A stretch of 64,000 bases of DNA. It comes from Planococcus citri (taxonomy: Eukaryota; Arthropoda; Insecta; Hemiptera; Pseudococcidae). Of this stretch, positions 11,520-20,507 are shown in pieces. The DNA is taken from assembly GCF_950023065.1 (NCBI RefSeq), contig NC_088679.1, positions 78,120,001 to 78,184,000 on the forward strand. Direction: 5' to 3'. Position 1 is the first letter of the stretch, and each line of letters starts with the position of its first letter. The notes beneath the pieces are model-generated. The model was not told the origin of the DNA, did not search any database, and saw only the letters and a list, made by a program, of their open reading frames with translations. The position numbers and the translations under genes are program-made.

Positions 11520-11950
11520 TGGTTTCGGAAATTTTGCAGAATAAAGTTTGGCCTTCCAACAGCATTTGATAAAATTTAGTGGAAATTAAAAAATCTGCTG
11601 GAGACTCCAAGAATTTTCAAAAAATCGCTGGATTCTCCAAAATGGATTGAACCCACCTGAAATCGTCTTCAGAGAGTGTTAAAATTGGAGTGTAGAGTAA
11701 ATCTCAACTTTCCATCTCCATTTGATAGAATTTTGTGAAAATTTAAAGTTTCAAAAATCTGCTGGAGGCTCCAGGAATTTTCAAAAACGTCACTGGAAAT
11801 CCACCTACAGTCAACTTTGCAAAGTATTAAAATTAGTTTGCAGAATAAATTTCGGCTTTTCAACTCCTTTGATGAAATTTTGTGGGAATTTAAAGTTTCC
11901 AAAATCTGCCGGAGGCTCCAGAACTCAAAATGGTTTGAAACAGTTTCCAA
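11520..11950. repeat. Degenerate tandem repeat, about 150-170-bp period
   Basis: Three decayed units share the order ATTTGATAGAATTTTGTG, then AAATCTGCTGGAGGCTCCA, then AGTATTAAAATT. They are centred near 11,590, 11,760 and 11,905. Open frames on both strands across them carry the same peptide pieces more than once, as expected of repeats rather than a gene. Confidence 0.7.
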
Positions 11951-12298
11951 TCGATTTAACAGGTCAAAAATAGGGTATATCTCAAATTTCAGTTTTCTAG
12001 GTCAATTTGGTAAAATTTTGTTTTTTTTCATCAATTTTGGCCTACCTAAATTTGATTTTCAAAAATTCACAAAAAAACAAAAATGGCACTTTAGCACTTG
12101 AAATTTTGACAGGTGATGAATTTTTGCCTCTTCTTTCGATCTATACGTACCTTTGTACGCTTTAAAAAATTTCATTCAAGTCCTATGTTGGAACTCAAAA
12201 TCTGTGATTTTGGCTGATCTGTCAATCAAAATGGCCGCCATTTTGTAAGTAGGGCCACTTTTTTTTTTAGGACAACGGCTAGAAACGTTCCTTAGGAC
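11951..12298. other. No gene recognised
   Basis: Short AT-rich spacer between the degenerate tandem repeat and the pogo-like MITE. Nothing supportable seen. Confidence 0.4.
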
Positions 12299-12300
12299 TA

Positions 12301-12536
12301 CAGGAGGCTCTCGATTATCCGACTCCGAATTATCCGACTTTCGGGTTATCCGGTACAAATTTATCCGACTTCCATTTCGCATTATCCGACTCTTTTGGGA
12401 TGAAAAATTGTCTTCTCAAGCTTATGCACTTCATTTCTACGCAAAAAAATTCATTTTGGATTATCCGACTTTTTCGGTATCCGACCCACCTTACCCCCCC
12501 CCCCCCCAATTAGGTCGGATAATCGAGAGACTCCTG
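12301..12536. mobile_element. pogo/Tigger-like MITE, 236 bp
   Basis: The left end is CAGGAGGCTCTCGATTATCC and the right end is the inverse of CAGGAGTCTCTCGATTATCC; the match continues a few bases inward with one mismatch. Both ends abut TA (12,299-12,300 and 12,537-12,538). TA duplication plus a CTCTCGATTATCCGA terminus is typical of pogo/Tigger-type elements. The word ATTATCCGACT is repeated several times inside, and a C run lies near 12,494-12,507. No transposase frame, so non-autonomous. Confidence 0.88.
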
Positions 12537-12538
12537 TA

Positions 12539-13090
12539 ACTCTTCAAGAAAAAAAGTTGCCCCAGCGGATCGGTGGTGGGGGGAGCGCAATGGATCCTTA
12601 TGCGGGCCTCTCGGCTACATGGTTATCTTATAAATCTACTTTTTAGAAAATCAAATTCGTTGTCATATTTTTTGTTCAATTTCCTAAAAATCAATATTTT
12701 TGCACGAATGATAACGAATAGATAATCACAAAACCTCACTTCTTATAATCAGTCCAGTCGAACCCCTCCCCTTCTCATAAAGTTCTCTCAAATATCCCTA
12801 TATCAGTCGTCAGTCGAACCACGTCCCTCTTCCCATAAAAAACCTCTGTATAGTTATACAACCCTATGAAATGAGGCCAAATTATATTTTTCTCAGGCCC
12901 GTATATTTTCTCGGTAGCCCATGGTTATTTTCTTAATCTGCTTTAAAATCACATTCGATGTCATATTTTTCGTTCAACAATCAATAGGCCAAACTGGTAT
13001 TTGTCGCCCCCCCCAATAATCAGTCCGCAAATTTTCAATCGACCTCCCCCCCCCCTCCTCTCAAAAAACCTCTATAGTTTCATGGAACCA
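12539..13090. other. No gene recognised; C-rich runs
   Basis: AT-rich with several pyrimidine runs (near 13,008-13,016 and 13,046-13,055). The phrase ATTATATTTTTCTCAG, also in the following 490-bp repeat, appears near 12,885. No gene seen. Confidence 0.4.
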
Positions 13091-13580
13091 ATTTTTTTTT
13101 AGTTCTCTCAAAGTACGAATTTTTGAAATTTTCCTCCCTCGCTTTGTGTTCTTTTTTTAGGTCTCTCAAAATACAAATTTTTGAAATTGTCCACCCTTCG
13201 CTTTTTATAAGTCATATCCTTACCTATATGTAGTTTTATCGCTGGAAATGAGGCCACATTATATTTTTCTCAGACCCGTATAGGTAGGTACCTAGTTTCC
13301 TAAAGAATCAGAAATACTCGTCTGCGAAGTATAATTCGGATTATGCCAAATGCTTAGCAAATGAGAAATATTCGAGCATGAACTGAAAGCTCGAAATTGA
13401 GTGACGTCACAAAAACTTGAAAGCTCATTTGTAGCTTTTGGGAACAAAATAAGTTGAGATTTTTATAGCTAAGATTGATCTAGGCGTAATTTCACGCCTA
13501 CCTATCAAAAATTCGAAAAAATCGGTCCATAAATAAAGAAGTGATGCGCGGTCTAAAAAACAGGGCTTTCATTTATAACA
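13091..13580 (+). repeat. 490-bp tandem duplication, unit 1
   Basis: Begins with a T run followed by AGTTCTCTCAAAGTACG and ends with GGGCTTTCATTTATA. The next 487 bp repeat it almost base for base; the one difference I see is TTCGAAAAAATCGG here against TTCTAAAAAATCGG in unit 2. The near identity implies a recent duplication. Confidence 0.93.
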
Positions 13581-14067
13581 ATTTTTTTTTAGTTCTCTCA
13601 AAGTACGAATTTTTGAAATTTTCCTCCCTCGCTTTGTGTTCTTTTTTTAGGTCTCTCAAAATACAAATTTTTGAAATTGTCCACCCTTCGCTTTTTATAA
13701 GTCATATCCTTACCTATATGTAGTTTTATCGCTGGAAATGAGGCCACATTATATTTTTCTCAGACCCGTATAGGTAGGTACCTAGTTTCCTAAAGAATCA
13801 GAAATACTCGTCTGCGAAGTATAATTCGGATTATGCCAAATGCTTAGCAAATGAGAAATATTCGAGCATGAACTGAAAGCTCGAAATTGAGTGACGTCAC
13901 AAAAACTTGAAAGCTCATTTGTAGCTTTTGGGAACAAAATAAGTTGAGATTTTTATAGCTAAGATTGATCTAGGCGTAATTTCACGCCTACCTATCAAAA
14001 ATTCTAAAAAATCGGTCCATAAATAAAGAAGTGATGCGCGGTCTAAAAAACAGGGCTTTCATTTATA
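13581..14067 (+). repeat. 490-bp tandem duplication, unit 2 (overlaps the 3' end of AAA-ATPase gene A)
   Basis: Second copy of the preceding unit. Its right end runs into the AAA-ATPase gene, so the last few codons and stop of gene A (14,059-14,061) lie on repeat sequence. This suggests that the natural C-terminus was replaced or clipped when the repeat formed or inserted there. Confidence 0.9.
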
Positions 14068-16017
14068 TAATAGTTCACAATTATTTACAGAATTATTTAC
14101 AGGTAAAAAAATCCAGCTCGCCAAGCTGGCGGTCCCTGCCTTACCTACCTTAGAAGGAATCTCAAAGGCTATAGACAAAAAAAAAAATCTTGTCGGATTA
14201 CCGAGTTTTTGCATCAGGGAATCTCGGTAATCTCGGACGTAATCTAAAAACTGTCGCATACCCTTCGCAGCGTTGAGGTTGCCAGTCGTTAGGGCTGAGA
14301 TTTTCACTTCGATTGCGTAATTGGTAGGCAAGTCCTTAGTCCACATGTCGATGTCTCCGCCATCATCATTTTCTCCGTCGATTTTCTTAAATGTCATTCC
14401 GTTTTCGTGTTTTATGGTGGCAATTTCAAAGAGCATGGTCAATCTCCTTGTGACTTCGCCTGCCGTTATCTCTTGATTCAGAGGATGAGCGTATGCCGGG
14501 AACCCAATTTTTTGTAAAATAGACATAGCTGCGCGAACGTTTCCATACCTGAGGTTATTCTTGAATAATAATAGCTCACTTAAACAGTAGTGTGCATATG
14601 GTAATTGCGCTATGGGGTCATAGGATAATAATGATGTATTGATGGCTGTTTCAATTTCGAAGTTAGGTATTTTCACTATAACATCGGAGGAGTCCTGCCC
14701 GTTCATAGTGTAATAGCCATTATGAAACATCCACAATATTAAGGTAGGTGTTTGACTTTCAATTGACCCCCCGCTGATGATACTTTGTGAAATTGACATT
14801 CCCTTCAGTAGAACGTCTAACGACCACCCCTCTTTGTAAAACATTCCGGGAATGGGATCCATCGAACCTGTTTGAATCCAGTAGCATCCAAATTTTTTAT
14901 TTCTTATGTTGGAGATGGTTGATACTGGGTTAAATACCCGTTGAGAGCGATTATTTGGGTCGAACTGATAACCGTCATACCATATTCTCATTTTATCCAT
15001 GATATCTTTGAAAGGTACTGACTCGCTCTTTGCAAACTCTTCTATGTGGCCTCGCATGTGCTCTGTTATTTCCTCTTCTGTAAAACCAAAGGCTTCGGCA
15101 AATTCCGGATTGTAAGTTTCATCCACAATATTATTGGCACCGCTTTGAAGAACTGCCAAGGTTAATTTAGATACGCCTGTAAGGAATAAAAATGCGACCC
15201 TTTTACTTTCATTTTTTATAATGCCAAATATGTCATCCAAGAACTCTCTTATCTCTTTTGCCAAATCTATGTTATTTTTTGAAATTGCGTATTCGTATGG
15301 ATAATCGTACTCGTCCACGAGAACAATTACAGGTATGCTGTTGAATTTGCAATACAAGGCTGAGATAAGTAATCTAGTGCTACCATAACCGGATTCAAAA
15401 TCCTCAATCTTGTATGATTTAGCAATATCTGTTAAGATTTTATAATACTCTGACTTAAATTCGTAAATAGTCGTGAATTTTTCTATAAGTTTGAAATTCA
15501 ATTTAATAACTGGGTATTCTATCCAGTCACCTCCATCATCAGGTTTGGGTAATGGTATGAATGTGTTCCTGTTTCCCCATTTTCCAATAAATAATCCCTC
15601 GAATAACTCACTTCTCCCTCTGAAAAATTGCTCCATCATCTGCAGAAACAATGATTTCCCGAAACGTCTAGACCGCGTTATTAGTCTCCTTCTTGCTGTT
15701 TGATTTACAACCAGCTTCCATAGGTATTTTGTTTTATCAATGTACAAACACGACCGATTGCGGATAATTTTCCACTCAAGATCCGGACCTGGCAAAGGAC
15801 GTGTTACCTTATTATTGGACGGTGTTGGGTTATTGTTGTTTTGAGGTGGTGTGTGTGAATTTGCCAAAATTGAGCCAACATATTGTAAGAAAAGGATACC
15901 AGTCACAGCAATTGCAAAAGATGATTGCTTCTTAGTATTCATTTTCAACAACATTGAACTGAAATCAGAGAATAATATTATATTTAATAATTTCATTTGG
16001 TAAGCGAGTCTATTCAA
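14059..16017 (-). CDS. Bacterial-type AAA-ATPase with C-terminal PD-(D/E)XK nuclease domain, copy A
   Basis: The 652-codon intronless frame is built like the prokaryotic AAA-ATPase_like (PF09820) plus PDDEXK_9 (PF08011) proteins. After a Pro/Asn-rich linker come YIDKT (about 92-96), a Walker A-type loop TRSRRFGKS (114-122), Walker B IVLVDEYD (231-238), a sensor-like FLTGVSK (278-284), WYDGY (346-350), and a nuclease core GGDIDMW (553-559) with E570-V-K572. Family members are thought to act on nucleic acids; the cellular role is unknown. Start: the frame opens at 16,017, but ATGs at 15,954 and 15,942 precede a Lys-Lys, a hydrophobic stretch (residues 33-52) and an A-N cleavage-like site, which reads as a signal peptide. 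A TTTCAG just before 15,958 and a TATA box at 16,043-16,049 favour the later starts. The C-terminus is about 20 residues shorter than copy B and runs into a 490-bp repeat. Family assignment is firm; horizontal origin is inferred. Confidence 0.9.
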   Translation of the reverse strand: MNRLAYQMKLLNIILFSDFSSMLLKMNTKKQSSFAIAVTGILFLQYVGSILANSHTPPQNNNNPTPSNNKVTRPLPGPDLEWKIIRNRSCLYIDKTKYLWKLVVNQTARRRLITRSRRFGKSLFLQMMEQFFRGRSELFEGLFIGKWGNRNTFIPLPKPDDGGDWIEYPVIKLNFKLIEKFTTIYEFKSEYYKILTDIAKSYKIEDFESGYGSTRLLISALYCKFNSIPVIVLVDEYDYPYEYAISKNNIDLAKEIREFLDDIFGIIKNESKRVAFLFLTGVSKLTLAVLQSGANNIVDETYNPEFAEAFGFTEEEITEHMRGHIEEFAKSESVPFKDIMDKMRIWYDGYQFDPNNRSQRVFNPVSTISNIRNKKFGCYWIQTGSMDPIPGMFYKEGWSLDVLLKGMSISQSIISGGSIESQTPTLILWMFHNGYYTMNGQDSSDVIVKIPNFEIETAINTSLLSYDPIAQLPYAHYCLSELLLFKNNLRYGNVRAAMSILQKIGFPAYAHPLNQEITAGEVTRRLTMLFEIATIKHENGMTFKKIDGENDDGGDIDMWTKDLPTNYAIEVKISALTTGNLNAAKGMRQFLDYVRDYRDSLMQKLGNPTRFFFLSIAFEIPSKVGKAGTASLASWIFLPVNNSVNNCELLYK

Positions 16018-16042
16018 AATATTTCAAAAATTACGTTTTATT

Positions 16043-16049
16043 TTTTATA
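16043..16049 (-). promoter_or_regulatory. Candidate TATA box for AAA-ATPase gene A
   Basis: The minus strand reads GTATAAAAAAT here. A TATA box would place initiation near 16,013-16,020, at or downstream of the first in-frame ATG. That supports translation from one of the internal ATGs (15,996, 15,954 or 15,942). The same sequence is kept in copy B. It is a sequence match only. Confidence 0.4.
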
Positions 16050-16359
16050 CACTTTTCAAAAACCTTCTCTTTCATGATATGCAAGAGAGGGGAAAGGGGT
16101 GGGAAGTACATCATTTTACACTTCAGTACCTACTTCCAATACATGAATAATCACTTGTATTTTTTTCGATTTTGGCAATAGACTAGCGGCACACTTACAA
16201 GTTGTATCTATGGAAAACTTTGTGATGAGTTAGTTACCTACTTGTTTGTAAATCTGGTTGAATAAAAAAAAACAAGCCAAAGAATTTTTCAACTTTTAGA
16301 ACGAAAGTAATAGTGCTATGCACACTATAAAAGGAATGTTGGCGCATACACAAATAATT
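16050..16359. other. 5' flank of AAA-ATPase gene A
   Basis: Between the gene and the outer inverted-repeat arm. Holds no other gene. A plus-strand TATAAAAGG lies at about 16,327. The sequence is nearly identical in the second unit (38,173-38,484). Confidence 0.45.
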
Positions 16360-16761
16360 CCTAAGAACTGAAAATGGTAAACTTCACTTCAACCATTGAA
16401 ATGCTGACGAACGGCTGCCCAAATCGTGATCGTCTAGGAAAAAAGGCACCTATAAGATCGCATTTATCAAAATAGCTTTTTTTGGGGAGGAGGGGGGGGG
16501 GTTCGGGACCGGAAAAGTCTCAAAAATTGATTGAAATCATTTTCGAAGTCCCTACGATGCTGAATCATACCTAAAATTAACATTTAGTACAAGAATTTTT
16601 ATTCAAAATTATTGCAAAAAAGTCTTAAAAAAAAAATTTCATACTTGAGCTAAAATTAATTTTTGAAGTTTTTTTTCGGATTGGGGCCCGGAAAACCTTC
16701 AAAAATTGATTGAAACCATTTTCAAAGTCCCTAAGTTGCTAAATCATACCCGAAATGACAG
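16360..16761 (+). repeat. Outer inverted repeat, left arm (unit A)
   Basis: From CCTAAGAACTGAAAATGG to CATACCCGAAATG, this is the reverse complement of 23,070-23,463 with scattered differences. It encloses about 6.3 kb that contains a second, larger palindrome. The same arrangement is in unit B at 38,485-38,886. Confidence 0.85.
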
Positions 16762-18427
16762 TGGCGGACTGGGTCGGTTCGGGGCCCCTGGCGGATACAC
16801 TGAATGGGGCCCCCAAAATGTTTTCCCTTCCCCCTTAACAGTGGCATATAGCCAGGATTTTTTCAAGGAGGGGGTAAAACCAGATTTTTAAGCATGCAAA
16901 ATCGAAATATAGGGGTAATTTTCTGGAAACCTGTTCGTAATGTGTGGTGATTTTATGAAAACGAAGGCAAAATTACTGCTCGAGCGAAGCGAGAGCGAAA
17001 ATTTTTAGAAAAAATGGATCCAAACAACAAAAAAAACGTCTATTTTTGCATGTTTTATTTCAAATTTTCGCTCGCAAGGGGGGCAATGGCCCCCTTCGCA
17101 CCCCTTGGGTACGCCTCTGCCCCTTCAGAATCGTTCTCGTTCTGTTTTTTTTCAAGGTTTAAATACTTGAATGCAAGTTATGCGATTGATTTTTGCTTTT
17201 GTCTTTTTATTCAATATTGATATTATAGCAAAAAAGAGGAGATTTTTTGAGAGAGGGTGGACAAAATATTTTCCATAAGAAAAAAATACCAATTTTACCA
17301 AATAAAATGACGACTTTTTACAGTACTTTGTCAATTGATATAATATAATTCGCATTTGGGCCTATGAAAAATTCTTATTTCCCCTTTTGAAATTTTATGG
17401 AAGTTTCAAAAATTGATTTTTTTTTGGTTTAGAGAAGAGATTAACCCGAGCAAAGCGAGGGCAAAAGCTTTTAAAAATTCGTACTTTGAGAGGTTAAAAT
17501 ACAAGAATATTTTGAGATGACAAAAAGGGTAGGGGTTGAACCTATAACTGCTTTGCCATCATTAGCCTGATTTTCCTTGCAGTTTGTGGTTCGGTATTTA
17601 GCCATGGTGACGCTTTTTGACATCCACCGTCCGCCCCCCTCTGAAAAATAGATACTTTTTAATTTGGGAAAATTTGGCCAAAAAAACACAATTTTATAAC
17701 CTTGTAAGCAAATTTGACAAAAAACAGGACTTTAGTTTGACAATTTTTAAACAAAAATTGGACTTTTTAAACGCGAAAATGATTTTTTTTTAATGTTTGG
17801 AGTGAGGATAGAGGCTACAAAAAATTATGAAGTTGCTACTTTCGAGAATTGGCGTGCCCCCCCCCAAAATAAATAACCAAAAAAGGCCTTGAAAAATATC
17901 GTGCTAACACCTTTTATATCTTTTAAAAATGCTGTGCTTACTGCATACCTCCTGAATTGTCGTTCTTAAACCACTTTTTATCGTTCAAATGACGTGCAAG
18001 CCACCTCCTTTATCGTTCAAGGAGTGAACTACCTGCAGAAAGCGAGCGGGAATCCGAGTGAAACGAAGAGCGTCTCAAATAAAAACATAAGTTAATGTCC
18101 AGAGACGAGCCCGCGGATTATCAAAGGGAGACCCCAGCAGGTGCATGGTTCCAGTGAAATGAGGATAGACCAACCAAAAACCATCCTTTATGAAAATGAC
18201 CTCTAGGATGCCTTTTATCGCTATACGACTTGAAATTGCCATTTACCCCCCCCCCCCTCCATCCTCACACCATCTCCAGAGATGCAAGTGTAGGTCAATT
18301 CTTCAGTAGATTTTTATACTGACATCGTTTTTTTTTGTTTTTTTTTTTTGGTTGGCGGAGTTTTTGCTTTTTAGAAGTATTTTTGGTGGATATCATATTT
18401 TTTTTTTAAATTATTAAAATTAATATA
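16762..18427. other. Spacer between outer and inner inverted repeats; decayed MITE-like pieces, no gene
   Basis: Starts at CAGTGGCGGACTGGG, a word typical of hAT-type termini. Contains GCGAAGCGAGAGCGAAAA and CGAGCAAAGCGAGGGCAAAA phrases. A minus-strand GGTTCAACCCC near 17,535 resembles a tRNA B box but no tRNA fold is visible. The 17,960-18,150 part is less AT-rich. Open frames here lack recognisable domains. Confidence 0.45.
16839..17119. mobile_element. Possible decayed hAT-like MITE
   Basis: The left end CAGTGGCATATAGCCAGG and the right end TTGGGTACGCCTCTG are imperfect inverted termini of the CAGTGGCGTAnCCAGG kind, with G-rich and C-rich subterminal runs pointing inward. I see no convincing target duplication, so the boundaries and the call are tentative. 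Confidence 0.3.
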
Positions 18428-18660
18428 TCTGGCGACGCTACCGCGTCGCCACCCCGCCCTACCCACGGTTCCAAACTCGTCCAACGTGTTGGAAAGGTAG
18501 GCGGCGGCAACACCGCGGAGTTATATTCTCAAATAATTTCACCATGATATTAGCGATATTTCAAACGCAATTTTCTCAAAAACTATGCGTTTATTCAAAA
18601 AAACGCAAGAATACTTTTTTTCTTAATTTTCGAAGACCTTTCAGAATATATAAAAACAAT
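18428..18660. mobile_element. GC-rich hairpin-bearing insertion in one palindrome arm
   Basis: About 230 bp present in the left inner arm but not in the right. Flanking AAATTAATAT and TTTGTATGATG are adjacent in the mirror arm (about 22,005-22,025). One end carries a perfect 9-bp hairpin, TGGCGACGC-TACC-GCGTCGCCA, next to a GC-rich segment that stands out from the AT-rich surroundings. A terminal hairpin without inverted termini suggests a small Helitron/Helentron-like non-autonomous element. The class is a guess; the insertion is supported by comparing the arms. Confidence 0.45.
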
Positions 18661-20120
18661 TTTTGTATGATGAAAATTCGCGAAGCTTCAAGAACCCTGT
18701 TTTTTGTCATTTTGGTAAAATTCTTTCTTAAGTCTCACTTAAAGTTTGAAGAATTGGCCGAACCAATTTTGATGAAATTTGGAATACAGCTTTGATTTGT
18801 TATCCATTACTGACTAAGGGTAAAAAATTGTAAATTTTTTGAAAATTGACCCTGACCCCCCCCCTTTTTGGGCCCCAAATATTTTCAAAACCGGCCCAAA
18901 CTATCAAAAGGCACTTCTCCAGCACAAACTTGATATTCATGCAAAAAATGAGCTTTGTAGCCCAATTACATTGAATCGTTAGATAGCGCTACTAGCACAC
19001 AATTCCGTGTGTTGACTGATTTTCACCTAGCTCCCTTCTGCTTTAATATCGAGACAGAGAATGGCAAATGTGAGTTTTGACTCCAAGATTTACGATCAAA
19101 TTTTTTTTCACTGTTTTAATTACGATGAAGGTAGAAGTTCGCAACAGTTTCATTTGTTAAGTGTTTTCAAACAAAATATACACACTACATTGAAGGTAGA
19201 AGTTTGCGATTATTTCATAGTCCAGGAAAATTAGCTCAAAAATAGGGTCATAGGGAAAAGTTTGATAACAAGCTGAATTTTGGTATACGAGGGTTTTTTG
19301 ATACGCTGAACACGAATCTGGGGTGTCCAGGTAAATCCAGTTTACACTTCCCCCTTTTTTGTGGACCTTAAGCCCCCAAATTTGTTTTTTTGCGTTCAAG
19401 TCCGAAAATACGCAATTTTATGCAAAATGCTTCTCATCGATTTTGTTTTACTATTCTGCGTCGAATGAAGAGTCTGCGAAGTTTCCCACTCCCAAGGAGG
19501 GTGGACCTATGGTCACTCAAAGTAGGGGTGCACTGTGGACTGTGAGCACCCTCAAAATAAGCGTAATTCAAAAACATACAATGAACCCTAAAAAAATGGC
19601 AATGATATCCTCCCCTATGTTTTTTGGGTCGGAAAATACGAATTTGACAACAAAAAATTGTAGGGGGTGGTGGATGAGGGGGTGAGGGGATGAGAAATTC
19701 AAAATTTGGCCATAATGATGTGTGATATGTCGAAATGTATGTTTTTGAGGGTGTAGATCACGAATTTGACAATATTTTTTTCGTAGGGGTCAATGGTGGG
19801 GGCTGAGGGGTGAAAATTGTTAAAAATTCAAAATTCGACAATAATGATGTGTGATATATCGAAATGTATGTTTTCGAGGTTGTAGATCACTAATTTGACA
19901 ATATTTTTTTCGTGGGGGTTAATGGTGGGGGATGAAGGGGTGAGAAATTCAAAATTTGGCCATAATGATGTGTTATTTGTCAAAATGTATGTTTTTGAGG
20001 GTGTAGATCACGAATTTGACAATGTTTTTTTCGTAGGGGTGAATGGTGGGGAGTAAAGGGTGTGAAAACGATGAAAAATTCAAAATTTGAATATAATGAA
20101 GTGTGATATGTCGAAATGTA
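18660..20120 (+). repeat. Inner inverted repeat, left arm (unit A)
   Basis: Reverse complement of 20,508-22,010. Its inner part (19,684-20,120) is four tandem units of about 120-135 bp, containing AATGATGTGTGATATGTCG, TGTATGTTTTTGAGGG and GTAGATCACGAATTTGAC. The outer part is single-copy within the arm. Identical peptides in opposite orientation (19,157-19,399 minus and 21,096-21,338 plus) are shadows of the palindrome and not genes. The arm lacks about 185 bp that the right arm has (about 21,517-21,702). Confidence 0.9.
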
Positions 20121-20507
20121 CCAAGTATGAATAATTCAACTGAATGTGAGTAATTTTCATCAATTTACTCGATTTTAGTTGTTATAAAGTAATTATAGAG
20201 GTATAATTTACGTTAAAACTCCGTTTTTTGCCTACTCTGCTGCAGAAATAGGAATAGAACAAATGTTAGCACGTAGATGCACGGGAAATTCCAGTGGCTA
20301 GTAATACTAAAGATAATGTATTTCAAGATGTCAATTGCCATTTTTGCCCCCGAATACCCCGGCGACCACAACAGTCAATTATAGCGAAAAATCATGGTGA
20401 ATTTTGTTTAAATGTTACAAATTTTTTCTTCCAGGGACTTTGACGGCTCCCCAGTAGAAAATTCTCCATCCCCCACCCTTCACCCCTTCTACGCCCTCAA
20501 AAACATA
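20121..20507. other. Loop of the inner palindrome
   Basis: About 390 bp of unpaired sequence between the arms. It includes a CTTCCAG word near 20,430 but no recognisable exon. The loop is conserved in unit B. Confidence 0.6.

Noticed and set aside
14059..16017. Possibility that the AAA genes mark a bacterial contaminant or a Wolbachia-type insertion
   Set aside because: No other bacterial genes or operon structure nearby. Both copies are embedded in insect-type repeats and share the sequence with an intron-bearing CPT1 gene.
17471..17689. Minus-strand GGTTCAACCCC, considered as a tRNA or tRNA-derived SINE B box, and a peptide piece MAKYRTTN reminiscent of some bacterial transposases
   Set aside because: No A box or cloverleaf can be drawn around it, and the peptide resemblance ends after about eight residues.
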